Assembly (NCBI GenBank): GCA_963969365.1 | Contig: OZ017746.1 | Span: forward strand, 2,666,001 to 2,730,000 | Origin: Asterochloris sp. CNOR1 | Taxonomy: Eukaryota > Chlorophyta > Trebouxiophyceae > Trebouxiales > Trebouxiaceae | Reading direction: 5' to 3' | DNA: 64,000 bases | Part shown: positions 33,666 through 46,462 of the stretch, piece by piece | Layout: each line of letters starts with the position of its first letter | How positions within the stretch are numbered: position 1 is the first letter of the stretch | Position numbers and translations under genes: made by a program | Notes under the pieces: generated by a model | Databases searched by the model: none | Told to the model about the DNA's origin: nothing | The model's input: the letters and a program-made list of their open reading frames with translations, nothing else

Positions 33666-36600
33666 TCAATCAGTGCGTCGTTTCTGCCAGGTTGCCCTCA
33701 GGGCTTGAAGAGCATCAGGTCCGCTCTGATCCCTGCCAAAGGCAGCAGGAATGACCACAAGACCTGGCTCCTTTCTGCCACCACTCTTTCTCTCCAGCTT
33801 CTTACGCAATGCAACCTCCAGCGCAGCCTGCTGGATCTGCTGCCGTGACTGGGGCTTCTGGCTTTTCAGTTTCACCTTGCCTAAAGCAGTGGGCTGCTTC
33901 TGCACATCTCCGTTGCCTTTCTTGGCTTTGAGTGTGGAACTTCCGCGTCCGCTGTGGTCCCTGCTAGCCTGCAGCTTCTGAGCCAGGGCCAGCGCATGTC
34001 GAACTGACGGTCCCTGGTTGGCAGGAGTATGACTCGCCTCTGCAGTGTCCTCCTTGGCCTGATGGGCAGCCAGGGCAGCAGCTCCGCCCCCGCCAGTCAA
34101 GAAGCGGTGGCTGAACTTGGGGGCCAGGGGCTCAGACAGCAGCGCGCCAAGAGACTGCAGAGAATGTAGCAGGCAGCGCTCATCACTTTAATGTCCACCG
34201 GTGTTGCCACTCAGATCAAGTGTGTTCTTGACTTTCTCAGTCATCATCATTCAAGAAAGGGGCTGGCTCATATGACATGCAACCGCCGCCCATGCATGCG
34301 TGCACACCTGCTGCAGTTCGGCTGCTGCTGTGCTGTCAGTGGGTTGTGCCCTTCGCTTCCTGCGCTGCTGGCCCTCATCACCTGAGTCGGCCTCGCTGTC
34401 ATCGCTCAGTTCCACGCCCAGCTGCAGGAAGGTGCAAGCACTGCTGAGGTGCTTTCAGGCAGGTCACAACATGACCCCATACCAAGCAAGCAGGTGCAGG
34501 CACTCCTGTGGCCCACCAGCAGATGAGAAAGAGTCTAAGGAACAAGCGGTTGCCGTTCAGCATGACTGCAGTGACCTCAGCCATCTGCAGGAGCCCCTCT
34601 CTGGGGCAGATGCACGCACTGGCGTTGCGTGACAGATGGGCTGGCTAAGAAGCGCCAAAGAGAACCCAGCCAGAGTGCAGCATAAGAGTGACTTCATCAG
34701 GCCTCTGCCAACCTCTCCCAGAGCAGCACTCACGCTCCCACCTGCTCTGCATTCCTGCGCCTCCATGACATTTCAGCCTTCTGCTTGGACTGAGAATGCT
34801 GCACCTCGTCAATCTTCACAGCCAGCTTGACACGGCTGTGTACCTGCATCCACAGGCGCTGCATCGTCTCAGCAAATGTTGAGTTGTATGAGCCGGCTTC
34901 TGTCTGCGTGCGGGGTGAGGGGTGACAACAGGTCTGCTGCCGGTGCCCATACATAACCTGATGCTGTTGGCGGTCGGTGATAGACAGCATTGAGGGCATG
35001 CAGACGAGCGCCTGACTGCAGCAGCACCACAGCCAGCTACACACAGGCAGGCCGCCTGCCTACAGCAGCAGTGTCAGGGCAAGCATTGCAGGCCGGCATC
35101 AGTATGGCAGGACTGCTCACCGCCGGCATGAGCGATGTGTCAACAGGGAACTCTGGGGGAGCAGCCCGTTCCAGCGCCTGCCACAGTGCCTGGAAGCGCG
35201 TCTGCTCCTTGGGCCCGACCAGGGCGATGCTGATGCCCTCAGCCTGGCCGCGGGCCGTGCGCCCGCTGCGGTGCACATACACATCTGCCGAGGCGGGCAG
35301 CTGGTAGTGGATCACGCAGCGCACATCCTGGAGGCACAGCAGGATCAGGGCTGGGGGTGGGGCTGTGCTGAGTGCAGGCAGCAGGATGCTGCCAGGATGT
35401 GCATGAGGCCAGGGTGTCTCATATGCTGCCTGAAATCCAGGTACCAATCACTGCAGGCTCGGTCAGACAGACCTTGGGGGCATTGAGCCAGAGCTGCAAC
35501 AGCTGGGGACGGGCATAAGCGCCTGCCCCTTGATGAGAGCCACTAGCCTCCAGAGTACAGCCACCAGTACCAAAGTGACGAGAGAGTACACGTCTCCAAT
35601 AAGCACAGTATGCACAGCACTCACCAGGCTCCTGTCATGATGTCAATGCTCTTGACAGCAGTACCAGTGCCCACCGCACTTGCACACAAACACACAACTG
35701 ACCTTCAACTGGGCGTCCAGCCCCTGAGCTGCCACAGTCAAGCAACTAGACTTGGTTGAGAGCCAGCACAGCTAGACTCTCACCGAGCAGGCATGGGTCT
35801 CCGCCCCATCTGCATGTCCAGCACGGCCACATGGTCGACCAACCATAGCCAGGCATCCATACACAGCGTGCCCTCGCCTGCATGTCCTGCCTACATGCAC
35901 GGCAGCACCCATCACGAGGGCGATGGCGGATACAGCACCATGCTCACCTGAGTGTCCAGTCCCCTACTGGCCCTCTCAATAGACACAGCATGTCCCCATG
36001 GTGGAGGCCAAGGCCTCTCTGCAGCCATGTTGACGTCCTCGATTGTCAGAAAGGCAGGCATGCCCCTGACCTGGATGCTCAGCTCCCCGGCAGCTGCACA
36101 ACCACAAGACCATTCACCATCTAATGCATCCCCTCCCCCAAACACCTCCCCAGAGCTGGGCAGGGAAACATGGCTGGAAGTCCAGCCCCCTGGCAATCGC
36201 GTCGGTGACCCACAGACACGGCCTCTCCCCACACAGATGTCCGGGTGCCCCTGGCAGCCGTCTTGATGGTGAGACCCATCGGTAGTGCAGACACCTGGTG
36301 CCCTCAACTGAGGGTCACGCACATCTAGCCACAGACCAGACTGGGGGTCAACACAGTGCTGGACGTGGAGACTCTCCGCAGGCATGTCCCTCACCTGGAT
36401 GTCCAGGCCCCTGGCAGCCACATCAGTGGCAATCATGACCGCATGGGGATCCCCCTTGAAGCGGTCCAGCGCCTTGAGGCGCTGTCGCTGCTGCATGGAG
36501 GCGTGCAGCGCCAGCGCAGGCAACTGCAGCAGGCGCAGCAGCGCGGCCAGGCGCCGGACAGTGGAGATGGCGTTGACAAAGACGAGGGTGCGCCCAGGGT

Positions 36601-39566
36601 GCTGGGCCAAGATGTAGTACAGCACTGCGTCTTGCTCCTCCTCGGAGCAGGAGACGTACGCCTCCACCACCTGCAGGTGCGGCAGCAAGGCCGTCATGAG
36701 GTGCAGCAGCAACAATCCTTTGTCAGACTGCAGCAGCTGGCAGCGCAGGACAAAGCAGTGAAGCTCGTGTCTCAGGTCATGCTGCCTGGCACTGCCATTG
36801 CATAATTCAAAGCATGGTACATCAATTGATGACTGACTGTTGCTGCGCTTCTGGCAGCCACGTGCATCTAGGTCTGAGAGCTTGTTGATGAAGTGCACAT
36901 TCAGGCCCCCGGCACTGGCAGCCCACCTTATCGGCCAGCTTGCGGGTGCTGGTGAGGTCCACCACCTTGGGCTTGGCCCGAAAGGGCAGCTGGTCCATGA
37001 GGGAGTCCAGTGTGGCACTGCCAGAGGAGCCACCACCTCCTGCAGGCACGCAGCAGGACGCTGTCTGCCTTTGATGGCCACTTAGGGAAGCTGGTGCCAC
37101 TTGGAGGCACCACCTGCTGGTTGTGAATGTGATGCCTCCAGTCCTTGCAGATGTGCTGCACAGGGCAGCAGCACCAGATTTGAGCCACGATGAGAAGAAG
37201 GAGGCCTTGCCTGGGCCTGGGCCGGTGCTAAGGGATAGCGGCTTCTGCCTTGTCAGGGCTGGCTGCAAGCTCATCACGTGCACTGCACGCCTGTTGTTGC
37301 CGGTGGCAGCTGCCCTACATGTGCCTCGGCTGCTGCAACCCCCTGCACTGCTGCCAGATTCAGTGTACCTTTGCGCAGGCGCTCTCTCAGGCTGGACGGC
37401 AGCGTCAGGGTGGCTGAGAAGACGAAAGTCTGGATGAATTTCTTCATGAACTTCTGCACAGGGACGTCCTCTGACTGCTCAGCCTCTGCAGCTTCAGCTT
37501 GTAACCTGTCATCTGCTGCAGGCCCCTCTGCCACTGCGTCACCAGCCGCGGCAGGCTCAGCCCCGTGCTTGGGCACCTGTTCCAGGATGCTGCTCAGCTC
37601 CTGCAGGATGCGCCAGATGTCAGGCGTGTGCTGGCAGTGAGCCCATCAGTGCTGAAGGCGCAGTACGATAACATTCATATCACGCAGCAGTCTGCAGTAA
37701 GATGATCTGCCGCGCGTCACAAGAGGCCGAGTGTGGTGTGCCAGCATGCTGTTGTTTGTCACCCTCCAGCTGAAACCCTCCAGGCAGCGCTGCAAGCTGG
37801 GAGCACCCCTCCCATATGCTGAAATAGCTGAAGGAGGCGGAGCTGTCCAGCCACAGTACTACATGCAAGGCGTCACCTGGAAGTGCCCCTTCTGCACCAT
37901 GCGGTCAGCCTCGTCCAGCACCAGAAAGCGCAGCCCGCCCAGGGCAGTCAGGTGGGCGTGGCCCCCGCGCATCAGCTCCCACAGGCGCCCAGGGGTGGCG
38001 ACGATGACCTGCACGCAGAAGTGGAACCTGCAGTGCATCTGCAGTCCCAGTTGCACGACCGCTGGAGCTCACGGCTGCCACCACTCAGAGCAAAGCTTGC
38101 TGCAGCACGTGGCAGCCTGAGCTAGCCTGCCAAAGAAAGCATAGGCAGGCCTGCCACCCACACTGGCATCGCACAGCAGGCTTGCTCGCCCACCTCGGGC
38201 TGCTTCCTGAGTAGGCGCTCCTGTTTGGCCATGCTGATGCCGCCAACAATTGGGACCACCCAGATGCCGCAGGACTTCCCAATCTTCTGCAGGTGGTCAC
38301 ACACCTGCAGGCAAATGGCTGTCCTTGCCAGGCATCAGTCTCCTGGGAGTCCTTTGCAGTAAGCCAGATGGATTGGTCAGGCATGATGTGCAGGACAAGC
38401 AGCAGGCCTCTACATGCGAGCAGCAAACAGGTGCATGAAGCCTGTGCTGCTGCCAGGCCCACCTGCAGGGCAAGCTCTCTGGTGGGCGCCAGAACAAGGG
38501 CCTTGAGGTCCTTGGGTCCACGTCTGGCAACTCCTGCCTGCCGCTCTGCCATCAGGAGCTGCATAATGGGCAGCCCAAAAGCCAGCGTCTTGCCGGAGCC
38601 CTGCAGAGATCTGCCACTTCTCAGCAAATGGAGCAGCATGTTTGTGGCGCTGCATGGCAACACACAGGTCAGCTGCCTGGCCTCAAGCACAGCTGCATCC
38701 TGTCTTGAGCGGGGCTTCCATGGCGCATGTGAACTCCCCCTTCATTGATCAGGCACTACAGCTGCCTGCACTACAGCTGCCTCCTCTGGAGAGCAGGCCT
38801 CAGCACAGCTCATCAGAGCTGCACGCCTGGGGCTGCAGCCTGTGCAGATTTGACGCACAACAGGCGCCAACAAAAGTCAAATTCTGCGCACCGTCTGGGC
38901 TGCCCCAATGATGTCACGGCGATCCCGGATGGCTGGCAGCAACGCCTCTTCCTGAATGGGCGTGGGCATGCTGAAGCCCAGCTGCGCAATGGCGGTTTCA
39001 ATCTGAGGTGCCAGCTGCAAGTGTTTCCAGCTGCTGATGTCTGCACCAGCCACGGCAGGGGCCTGCTCAATTTGGGCGGGAGCAGGGGCGGCCTTGGCGA
39101 CCTTGGCTTTCTTCTGCCGCTTTGCTTTGGGCGCCGTGCCTGCCTCGCCTGCGTCTGACTGCTGCAGCGATGCCTTGAGCTGAGCACTCATGCGCTTCAG
39201 CTGCGCCATCTGGGCTTGCAGCTTGTCCACATGTGTAAAGCTGTCCTGGGACTTGCGCTTCTTGCAACCCTTGTCCTTAGGCTTCAGCTCAGATTGGTCC
39301 TGGCCTGCCTGAGCAGCAGCAGCCCTGGGGGCGGCGGCTTCCCCGCCATTTGCTCCCAGGCTGCCATCTGGTGCAATTTGCTGATTGGTGCCAGGCACAG
39401 TCCCTTTTAATTTTGGCTTGAGCACCTCCAGGCCCATGAAACCCCCCTCCTGTGCCCCAACCAAAAGATCATCGCCTGCTTGCACTGGCTCCCAACTCTC
39501 TGCTGACTGCAATGACTCAACTTCAGTGTGGTTAGCGCCACTGAAAGTCATCCGGGCCCTGCCCAT
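33666..39566 (-). CDS. DEAD-box RNA helicase, DDX24/MAK5 type
   Basis: All helicase motifs appear in order from right to left: Q-motif [17 protein letters not shown], motif I ([15 protein letters not shown] across an intron), Ia [60 protein letters not shown], then [34 protein letters not shown] and [22 protein letters not shown]. Features of the DDX24/MAK5/RH13 branch are the N-terminal [32 protein letters not shown] block, the acidic insert before motif III, and the C-terminal [20 protein letters not shown] and [18 protein letters not shown]5 works in 60S ribosome assembly in the nucleolus. The start could also be 39662 (an in-frame ATG adding MAFTQHLRHLLQNTCKAPRR...). The intron after motif V holds five decayed copies of the motif-V exon end. 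Confidence 0.93.
35786..36424. repeat. Exon-edge echo array in DDX24-like intron
   Basis: The real exon end coding VAARGLDIQ plus donor spans 36378-36424. Imperfect copies lie at 36235-36275, 36172-36207, 36053-36106, 35941-35982 and 35786-35835, all within the following 1,067-bp intron (35328-36394). Copies keep pieces such as GGCTGCCAGGGGC, CTGGACATCCAG and GACATGCCTGC (minus strand). Confidence 0.8.
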
Positions 39567-40808
39567 GGTGAAAGCTCGCAAATGAACCTGTTGAAACGTA
39601 TGTCTCCTGGGCGCCTTGCAGGTGTTCTGAAGGAGGTGGCGTAAATGTTGTGTGAATGCCATGCTGCCTGAAGCCGCAAACAGCCTTAGTTTCTGTCTGT
39701 CAGTTGGGTCAGGGCAGAGTATTCAGACATCATTACAGATTTGTGTGTAAGCTCTGAGTGGTTGGCATGGGCCAAGCATGCACAAACCCCATCTAGCCAC
39801 CTGAATGTCATTGGCCTAGGGTGGGACATCTTGCATGTGCACTACTTCGGAAGATGATAGAGTGTTTTGACTGGAGTGCCACCAAGCATGTCCTGCAACC
39901 GCCGCTGCAACTGCCTTTGAACAGGGCAGCATCTGCCCGTGGGCTTGCAACGAGCCAACTATGACAGGCCACCCTACGATAATAGGGAGTCTCTGAACTT
40001 CATACCTGCTACAGATGTGCAGCAGCTCTGACAGAGCGAGGTCTGAGGGCCAGTGTGTGATGGAAGTAGAGGGCAGGAAGGTTAAGTAGGTAGCTGCAGA
40101 TGATGGGCCTGCTGACGGGCTGAGGCCAGCCAGTACAGATGGGTCTGGTAGGTCTTTGAGTTGCTGTGCCGCTGTCTCCTTCACTCTGTATGCGCTTTGC
40201 TCAAGTACGACTGAGTTGCTGTGGCTGAAAGCAGGAGGTACTAGCTGGTGAATGGGACCCAGATGGAAGCATGAGGAACCCTTGTCTGATGCACAGAGCC
40301 TGGTGTTCAGGCATCCACCTGCCTATGGGCCGAGGTAGGTTAGGCGCCAAGACTTGTGCACAGCATGCGCTGCAATGCTGCGAATGCTGCAACAGGCCGT
40401 GGCTGTTGCTCTGCAACCTGTTGCCCGCGCTGCAGCGACTTGCTCGAGGTTTTTGCGGGCATGGCAGGCTCGTATGCAGAGGTAGTCATCCTAGCAGCCT
40501 GGGAACAGCAGCTGCTGACCTCAGTGCAGAGGACTGACTGTACATCTTTCTCTCCAAGAGCTGAGCTGCTGCCCACAGGGCATCAGAACTGGTTGGCTGG
40601 CCTTCAAATGTGGCGCATATGTCTGGCGTGAGAGTGCGTCATCCTGGGTCTACAGCACTGCATTTATCGGGCCCTCCCATTAAAGGCTACCTGTACCCTC
40701 TACACATGAGAGGCTCACCTTGTTGCATGTTGTTTTTGACATAAAGTCTGGCAGATCCTGACTTCTTGATTAGGTTTTCATTAGAAATGGTGTCCCCTTT
40801 TCCCACAG
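39567..40808. other. 1.2-kb region between DDX24-like and SYLF genes
   Basis: It should hold the helicase promoter and the unseen first exon(s) of the SYLF gene. Two open stretches (plus 40356-40631, beginning MHSMRCNAANAATGRGCC; minus 39816-40184) look mildly protein-like but match nothing I know. The AT-rich, pyrimidine-rich run 40730-40808 looks like the end of an intron. Confidence 0.4.
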
Positions 40809-42797
40809 AAGCTTTTTCGCCTTGCGGAGCACGTCAAGTCAGCGCGTTGTGAGCACCAATACTTGTCTGTTCCACATCTTTGTCTGTCCACAGTCAAAGA
40901 CTTAACGCTCAAAGCAGGCTCAGAATGGCAGAGCTCCTCCAAGTTGGTCCAGGTGAGTCTGCTGTGACCCAGACGCACTCGGCCTGTTGTGCACGGGGCC
41001 ATTTGTGTAAGCTCACGATCTGAACCATTGCAGGCCTTGCCCGGGGCCTGGACACGCCGGATGCAGTCCAGCTGATCTCGTGAGAGTCCTGACAACATCA
41101 GTCTTGCTCTGTTTCTGTTGCGCACAGCTGACTGCAGCCTGCCACCACCGCAGGTACCTGACCAGCACGCCGGAGAGCAGGAACGTCTTCTCAGAGCTCT
41201 TGAGCAAGGCCAAGGTGGGGAGTTTGCAGCTGCTTTGTAATCAGATTGCGGTGGTGCAGCTGCATTACGTAAGCTGACGCCGGTCTCATTGCCCAAGCCC
41301 ATCCTCAGATCCAGCTGACTGTTGTAGGGCCTAGTCTTCCTAGAGTTTTACAAGGGCGGTGTGGTGAGCCAGCCTGACTTGTGAGGAGCCACCTCCAGCA
41401 CACCTTCTTATGGTAAATGGTCCCTGCAGTTCTTCTTCGGCATCCAGCGTGGCAATGGCCTTGCCATGGCTAAGCTCCCCAGTGGCCAATGGAGTGCGCC
41501 TGCATTCTTCAACTGGGGTGCCGGCGAAGCAGGCCCCACGCTAGGTGAATGCCCTGCAGCAGGCATGTGTATGCATGTAGCAGACAGGTGGTGGCTCGGC
41601 CACATGCATGCTGCTTTTGTAGGAAGCAGCTTGCTGGTGTTTGAAGCTGGTTGTGATTTGCTTCCTCACTCAGCCGCTTGTTCATGTCTTGCCTATCTGT
41701 GGTTCCTCTCTACCTTCAGGTCTCTCTCATATTTACAGTGTGATTGTTTTGAACACTGGGGAGGCGCTGAAGCAGTTCACAACCTCAGGGCCCAAGTTCA
41801 AGTTTGGTGCTGGCCTGGAGGTAGGCAATGTGCTGAGCTGGCCAAGACATGAGCATTGACTGCCTTTCATCTTGAGCTTCCCTCGGTTCTGCAGGTCGAC
41901 TATCTTGCCAGCAAAAGCATTGGCCAGGCCAAAGGTGGGCGCCCTAGACTGGTGATGTGGATTCTGCGCATGCTAGTGCAGCCTGGTAGCTTCCTGCAGT
42001 GCAGCTGCACAGAAGTGAAGCTCAGAAATGCTACTGCAGACCTGCACAACATGAGTGGCCGCGACGCTCACGATGTGCACAAGGCGCTGATGATGGCCAC
42101 AGACGGCCCCAAGGATGCATTAGTCTTCAACCTCTCCAAGGGCCTGCTCATTGACTTCACATTGTCAGGTGTGGTACAGCACTGAATGCATGGCCATGCT
42201 GCGTTCTGGCAGTCCAGACTATGCCAAGCTTTGCTCACAACCACATGTTCCGCCGCCACCTACGTTTCTCACCTCATTCACCGCCCCCGCTGCAGCTGGC
42301 TTTGTCTCACAGGACATCTCCATGAATGAGCAGATGTACCCAGACGTGGAACCTGCCACAGCTGAGAACGTGAGTGCTGCCCCCTGCTGATAGTACAACA
42401 GCAAAGCATGGGTTGTCTTTAGCCTAGCCCGCATTGCAATGATGAGGTGCTGTGCCCAGGTGCTGCTCTGCCCCTCCTGCACCGCAAACTGACTGGAGCT
42501 GTGCAGGTCATGAAGGAGGGTGTGCCCAGGCCCAAGATGGCAGAGCCTCTGTTCCGGGCGTTGCTTGGAGTCGATTCTGATGTGGGCCATCTGGAAGCCA
42601 CCTCCCCGTGCAGTGAGTCAACTTTCACTTTGGCAATCTCATGTGCACATGAGAACAGCTTGGGCAGCTTGAGGGCAACCTGCTCAGGTGTATGCTGGCC
42701 TGCAGGTACAGCAACTGCAGCTCACGCAAACACAAATGGGGCTCACGCAAACACAAACGGGGTTGACACTGTTGGCACTACCAGTAAAAAGGTCTGA
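40809..42797 (+). CDS. SYLF/Ysc84 (DUF500) lipid-binding protein (5' exon not found)
   Basis: Exons read KLFRLAEHVKSARCEHQYLS, YLTSTPESRNVFSELLSKAK, GLVFLEFYKGGV, FFFGIQRGNGLAMAKLPSGQ with WSAPAFFNWGAGEAGPTLG, HIYSVIVLNTGEALKQFTTS with GPKFKFGAGLE, DALVFNLSKGLLIDFTLS, AGFVSQDISMNEQMYPDVE and VPRPKMAEPLFRALLGVDSD. The last exon codes the repeat AHANTNGAHANTNG and ends TTSKKV at 42797. The block order matches the SYLF domain (SH3YL1, yeast Ysc84, plant FYVE-DUF500 proteins), which binds phosphoinositides and acts in membrane and actin traffic. A TAG lies upstream in frame of the first listed exon, so an earlier exon with the start must exist. The segment 41896-42060 is only partly resolved. Confidence 0.85.
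42725..42766. repeat. 21-bp tandem duplication in SYLF last exon
   Basis: Two near-identical copies around GCTCACGCAAACACAAA code AHANTNG twice in the C-terminal tail. Confidence 0.75.
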
Positions 42798-43259
42798 GCT
42801 TGTGAGATGGATGTGTGAGAAGCAGGGTGAGCTGATTCTGGTGGCTGCTGTACATTGCGGGAGGATGTCAATCTTTTTTCTGTTGCTGAGTACTGCTCCT
42901 GCTCCTGCTTCTGCTTTGGTGTGGAGTCAGTACATCGTCAGATACTTTGCAGTGAGGCATACTTTTGTGCCATGAAAAACACATGTCCTGTAACATGCAT
43001 GTCTCTGCAGCTGGGAGTGTGGAGGTGATTCTTCTTTGCTGCCTCTTCCCATCTTTCTGCAGCCGCCTGTGTATGCACTGCAATTCAGAGTTGTGGGTGC
43101 AATCGCGGCGGGGCTCAAGAACTAGCCAATTGTTCATTTCAAGCCTTGCATGCCACATTGTGCAGCTGGCATGCTAGACAGAGGGTGTCTCTTGAATACG
43201 CACAAGTGCTGGGCTGGGGAGAGATCACTGCAGACTGAATAACAGGTAACTTAGAACTG
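42798..43259. other. Convergent intergenic region, SYLF / hyccin
   Basis: No coding exon or RNA gene seen. It holds the two 3' UTRs. No clear poly(A) motif. Confidence 0.5.
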
Positions 43260-46114
43260 TCATTGTGGCAGGACAGCTGGCAGCTGTGCTACCAATGCTT
43301 GCGTCAGCAGGAGGCCCTCAGGGCTGAGCTGCTGCAGCATGCGCACATGCAGCACCAGAATGGCACCTGCATGGCAGAGAGCGCCTCATGAGGTTGCATG
43401 GCAAGCACTGCAATGCCCCAAGACATGTGATGCAGCCTATGCTCCTCACAAAGCTCATGGCAAGTCAGCTGCATGCTGCCTGAAAGCACAGGCAGAGCAA
43501 TTGCTTTGCAAACAGGTCACATAACCAGCACTGACCTATGATGGCCTTCCTGAGGGGCTGCGCTGCATCCCGTTTTGCTGTGCCTCCCACCACCTTGGGG
43601 CTGCCCACCAGAGGCATGGAGATGGCAGGCACCAGCGTGCCACTTTGGTGGCTGTACATCCGCAGCCTGTACAGCCCATGCCCCAGCCCCTGGCACAGCG
43701 GCTCCAGCAGCTCCTGAGAGAGCTGCACCCGCACCTGTGGGGCTGCCCCTGCTGTGCTGGCGCTGGGCTGAGCGCTGTCGCCTTGCGGGAAGGGATGCTG
43801 ACACTTCAGCTCCTCCTGCAGCTCACCAGAAGTAGAGTTTCAGCTTGCAGGCCAAGGCCTGGGGCATGCTCTAAGAGAGCTGTCTATGGCAGGCTGCATG
43901 TAATGTGCTGCACCTCACATGCATGCAGGCAGGCTGCAGTGGCCACATTGCATTCCTGGACAACAGAGCCGGGAGAAGCCAGCAGGTGAAGGAACCTTGC
44001 AGCCAAGCAAGCTCCAGGCTTCCAGCCTGCTGCCGAACCCCTCACACGGAGGACTGTGGCTGCTTCAGCTTGAGCCCATGGGCACCCGTGCACAGCCAGC
44101 CGAAAGGCTGTCTGCGCAAACTGCTCCAGGCAGGCGTCGCTGAAGGTGGTCATCCAGGTGCACCAGCTGTGCAGGGCGCTGGCAGCCACCGCCGAGCGCT
44201 GCCAGGCGCGCACGCCGTGCAGCCTCCGAGGCGCCTGCAGCCAGCACTGACACCGGTGGGCAGTGCTACAACGCTCACCAGAGCTGCCTTGTGGTCTGCC
44301 TGTCAGATGTGCTGCATCAAGCGCTGAGGGCTGTGTGTGCGCGACTGGCATCCCTCTGTGCAACTCAGAAGTGAGGGTCTCGGGGCTGCAGCGCCTGCAG
44401 GTCCTTGCTCCCAGTTGTGCCGTCAGCCGGATGCTCACCGTCTCTGAAGCGGCAAACAGGGCAGCCACCCCTGAGGGCGTGATGCTCTGCGTGCGGGCGC
44501 TGCGCTGGAAGGTGGACCCCTCCCGCGCGAGGGGCTGCGTGTCCTGCGGCAGCGTCGGGGCTGCCCCCGCAGCCAGCTGGTGGTACACCGAAGGCTGGGA
44601 CAGGTCTGCGGCCAGGAAGGTGTCCCTCGTGGCTGCCTCCACCTCGTGGATGGCCACCAGGCAGGCCTGCAGCAGCAGTGTGCATCTGCTGTACATCTGC
44701 TTTGCACAGCAAAGGCCAAAGATCTTGCTGCATGTGGCGGTGGTGCGCAGCAGGGCGGAGGGATCCTGAGGTGCCAGGTTGGCTGGAATGCTGTGCTGGA
44801 ATGGCAGCTTGAAGATCCAAGATGGCACAAGCCGAAAGCCTGGGATGATGCATGGCACCTCTGCAGGCCAGGAGGCCGGTAAGGGCAGCACACACAGGGC
44901 CTCACCTCCAGGCCAGGCATGCCCTGCCCTTGGGCCTGCCCCACCAGGTGAGGGTGCAGCAGGTAGCGTGCGGCCAGCTGGGGAGCACACCAGGCCACAT
45001 AGCGCTGCAGCAGCCGTGCGGCTGTGTCGGTGCGATACCACTCAAACAACCAGGCACAGACAGGGTCGCCCTCCCGCCCAAATGACGGCTGATGCACCTG
45101 GCTCTCCATCTGCAACTGCACTGCTGGCGCACCTGCAGTCAGCAAGGTGGGCTGCAAGAAGCCGGGCATGCATCACAGACTCTGCAGCTGGGCTGCCGTG
45201 CCTGACAGTCAACAGATGCCACATTATCTCTGGGTTGTGCCAGCAACAGGCGGCAAGTGTCACATCAGAACTGCTTCTCCTCAACCCCTGTCAAAGCACA
45301 GAGTTGCGCCAGACAGCAGGCGGTCAGCAGCCGGCAGGTGGCCCACCTGCGAGCTGCCACAGCGGTGAGGCAGGCGCTGCCTGGCCCTGCAGCCTGTCCG
45401 CGTGGTGCTGCAGGGCCTCCACCAGCGGCTCGCGCAGCAGGGAGTCGCTGGCAGCCGCGTGGGCCAGCTGCTGTAGCAGTTGTGCCAGCCCTTCTGCGCT
45501 CTGCTCAGGCGTCAGAGCCTCAGCGAGGCTGATGCTGCTGGTGCTCTGCAGGTGGTGACCGAGACGCACTGGAGCAGGCCAGGGGCACCCAAGTGAAGAG
45601 CACCCAGCAGTTTTGTGACAGCCAATACTCTGTGGTGGTGTGTGGCTGATTGCAGGCACTGCTGAGCATACTCTTCTGTGGCACCTGTCTCCCAGAAAGC
45701 CATGACTCCCTCACCAGGCCATCCTGATCTTGAGTAGAACCATTTGTTAGAGGGAACGGGGTGCCTGCCGCATGCCTTGCGGCGGCAGGCTGCCGCTGCC
45801 ATTCGTCGGCGGTGGGGGTGTCTACCTTGCTGGGCGAGGGGACTGTTGGTGTGCTGGCAGCGCTGCTGGCCCCTGCCACGCTGCCGTTGCTGCTCTGCAG
45901 CGTGGTCCTGACTTGCAGCAGAGCTGCAGGGGTACTCTGGACACCCTGCACAAGCAGCAGCAGACAGTCCTTGGCATACCGCCTGCAAGCCACTGCCTGA
46001 GCTGCAGGATTGCTTTGGGCAGATGCTGGCACGATTCCCGCTCCTCTGCCTGTTCTGTGCTACAGCATGCGCATAGCATGTCACAGGTGGGCCTTGAGGC
46101 TCAGCGAGACTCAT
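43260..46114 (-). CDS. Hyccin/FAM126-like subunit of the PI4-kinase complex
   Basis: Read right to left: MSLAEPQGPPV, AVACRRYAKDCLLLLVQGV with a Ser/Pro-rich stretch, AEALTPEQSAEGLAQLLQQL, DPVCAWLFEWYRTDTAARLL with QRYVAWCAPQLAARYLLHP, CLVAIHEVEAATRDTFLAA with DLSQPSVYHQLAA, PSGVAALFAASETV, SALHSWCTWMTTFSDACLEQ, VRVQLSQELLEPLCQGLGHG with YRLRMYSHQSGTLVPAI, and AILVLHVRMLQQLSPEGLLL to the stop at 43260. The LSQPSVYH core matches the LSKPSVYH hallmark of hyccin. Hyccin, with TTC7 and EFR3, holds PI4K-IIIalpha at the plasma membrane; plant homologues exist. Domain identity rests on a few motifs. Several internal boundaries, especially 44000-44450, are approximate. Confidence 0.8.
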
Positions 46115-46462
46115 GGCTGCACCAGCACTAGAACTTCAATTCTGCAGGCACCTCACTTTGACAGGAAACCTACCTCGCTGATGCGCTCCCCTGGCTTACA
46201 AGGGTGGTTTGGCAGATGGCTTGTGGCTGCCTGAGAAACCGCAGAACCGTTCATTCCGTGTTTCCACCAGCAGCCGGCATCTACGAGCCCAGCACGGACG
46301 GTATCCCTTTCAGCTATGTGAGGCAATGCTGCAATGTGCTGGATGCCTGGAAAGGCGCTCAAAACCTCAGTCAACTTTGACGCTCGTTGACCACCTGAGA
46401 GCCAGAAGAACGTGCAGGACCACAGCAGTGGCAGTGGACTTGTACGACTCTTGCTCGTTTCC
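46115..46462. promoter_or_regulatory. Divergent promoter region hyccin / PI31
   Basis: 348 bp between the two start codons. No coding sequence, no clear motif. Confidence 0.35.

Noticed and set aside
35912-37081. Uninterrupted 389-codon open frame on the minus strand
   Set aside because: It runs through a helicase exon and its intron; helicase motifs V and VI continue on exons outside it. Openness comes from GC-rich sequence and echo copies.
40356-40631. Plus-strand open frame with CCSATCCPRCSDLLEV as a FYVE finger before the SYLF domain
   Set aside because: Some plant SYLF proteins have FYVE, but Cys spacing here does not fit FYVE and no phase-consistent join was found.
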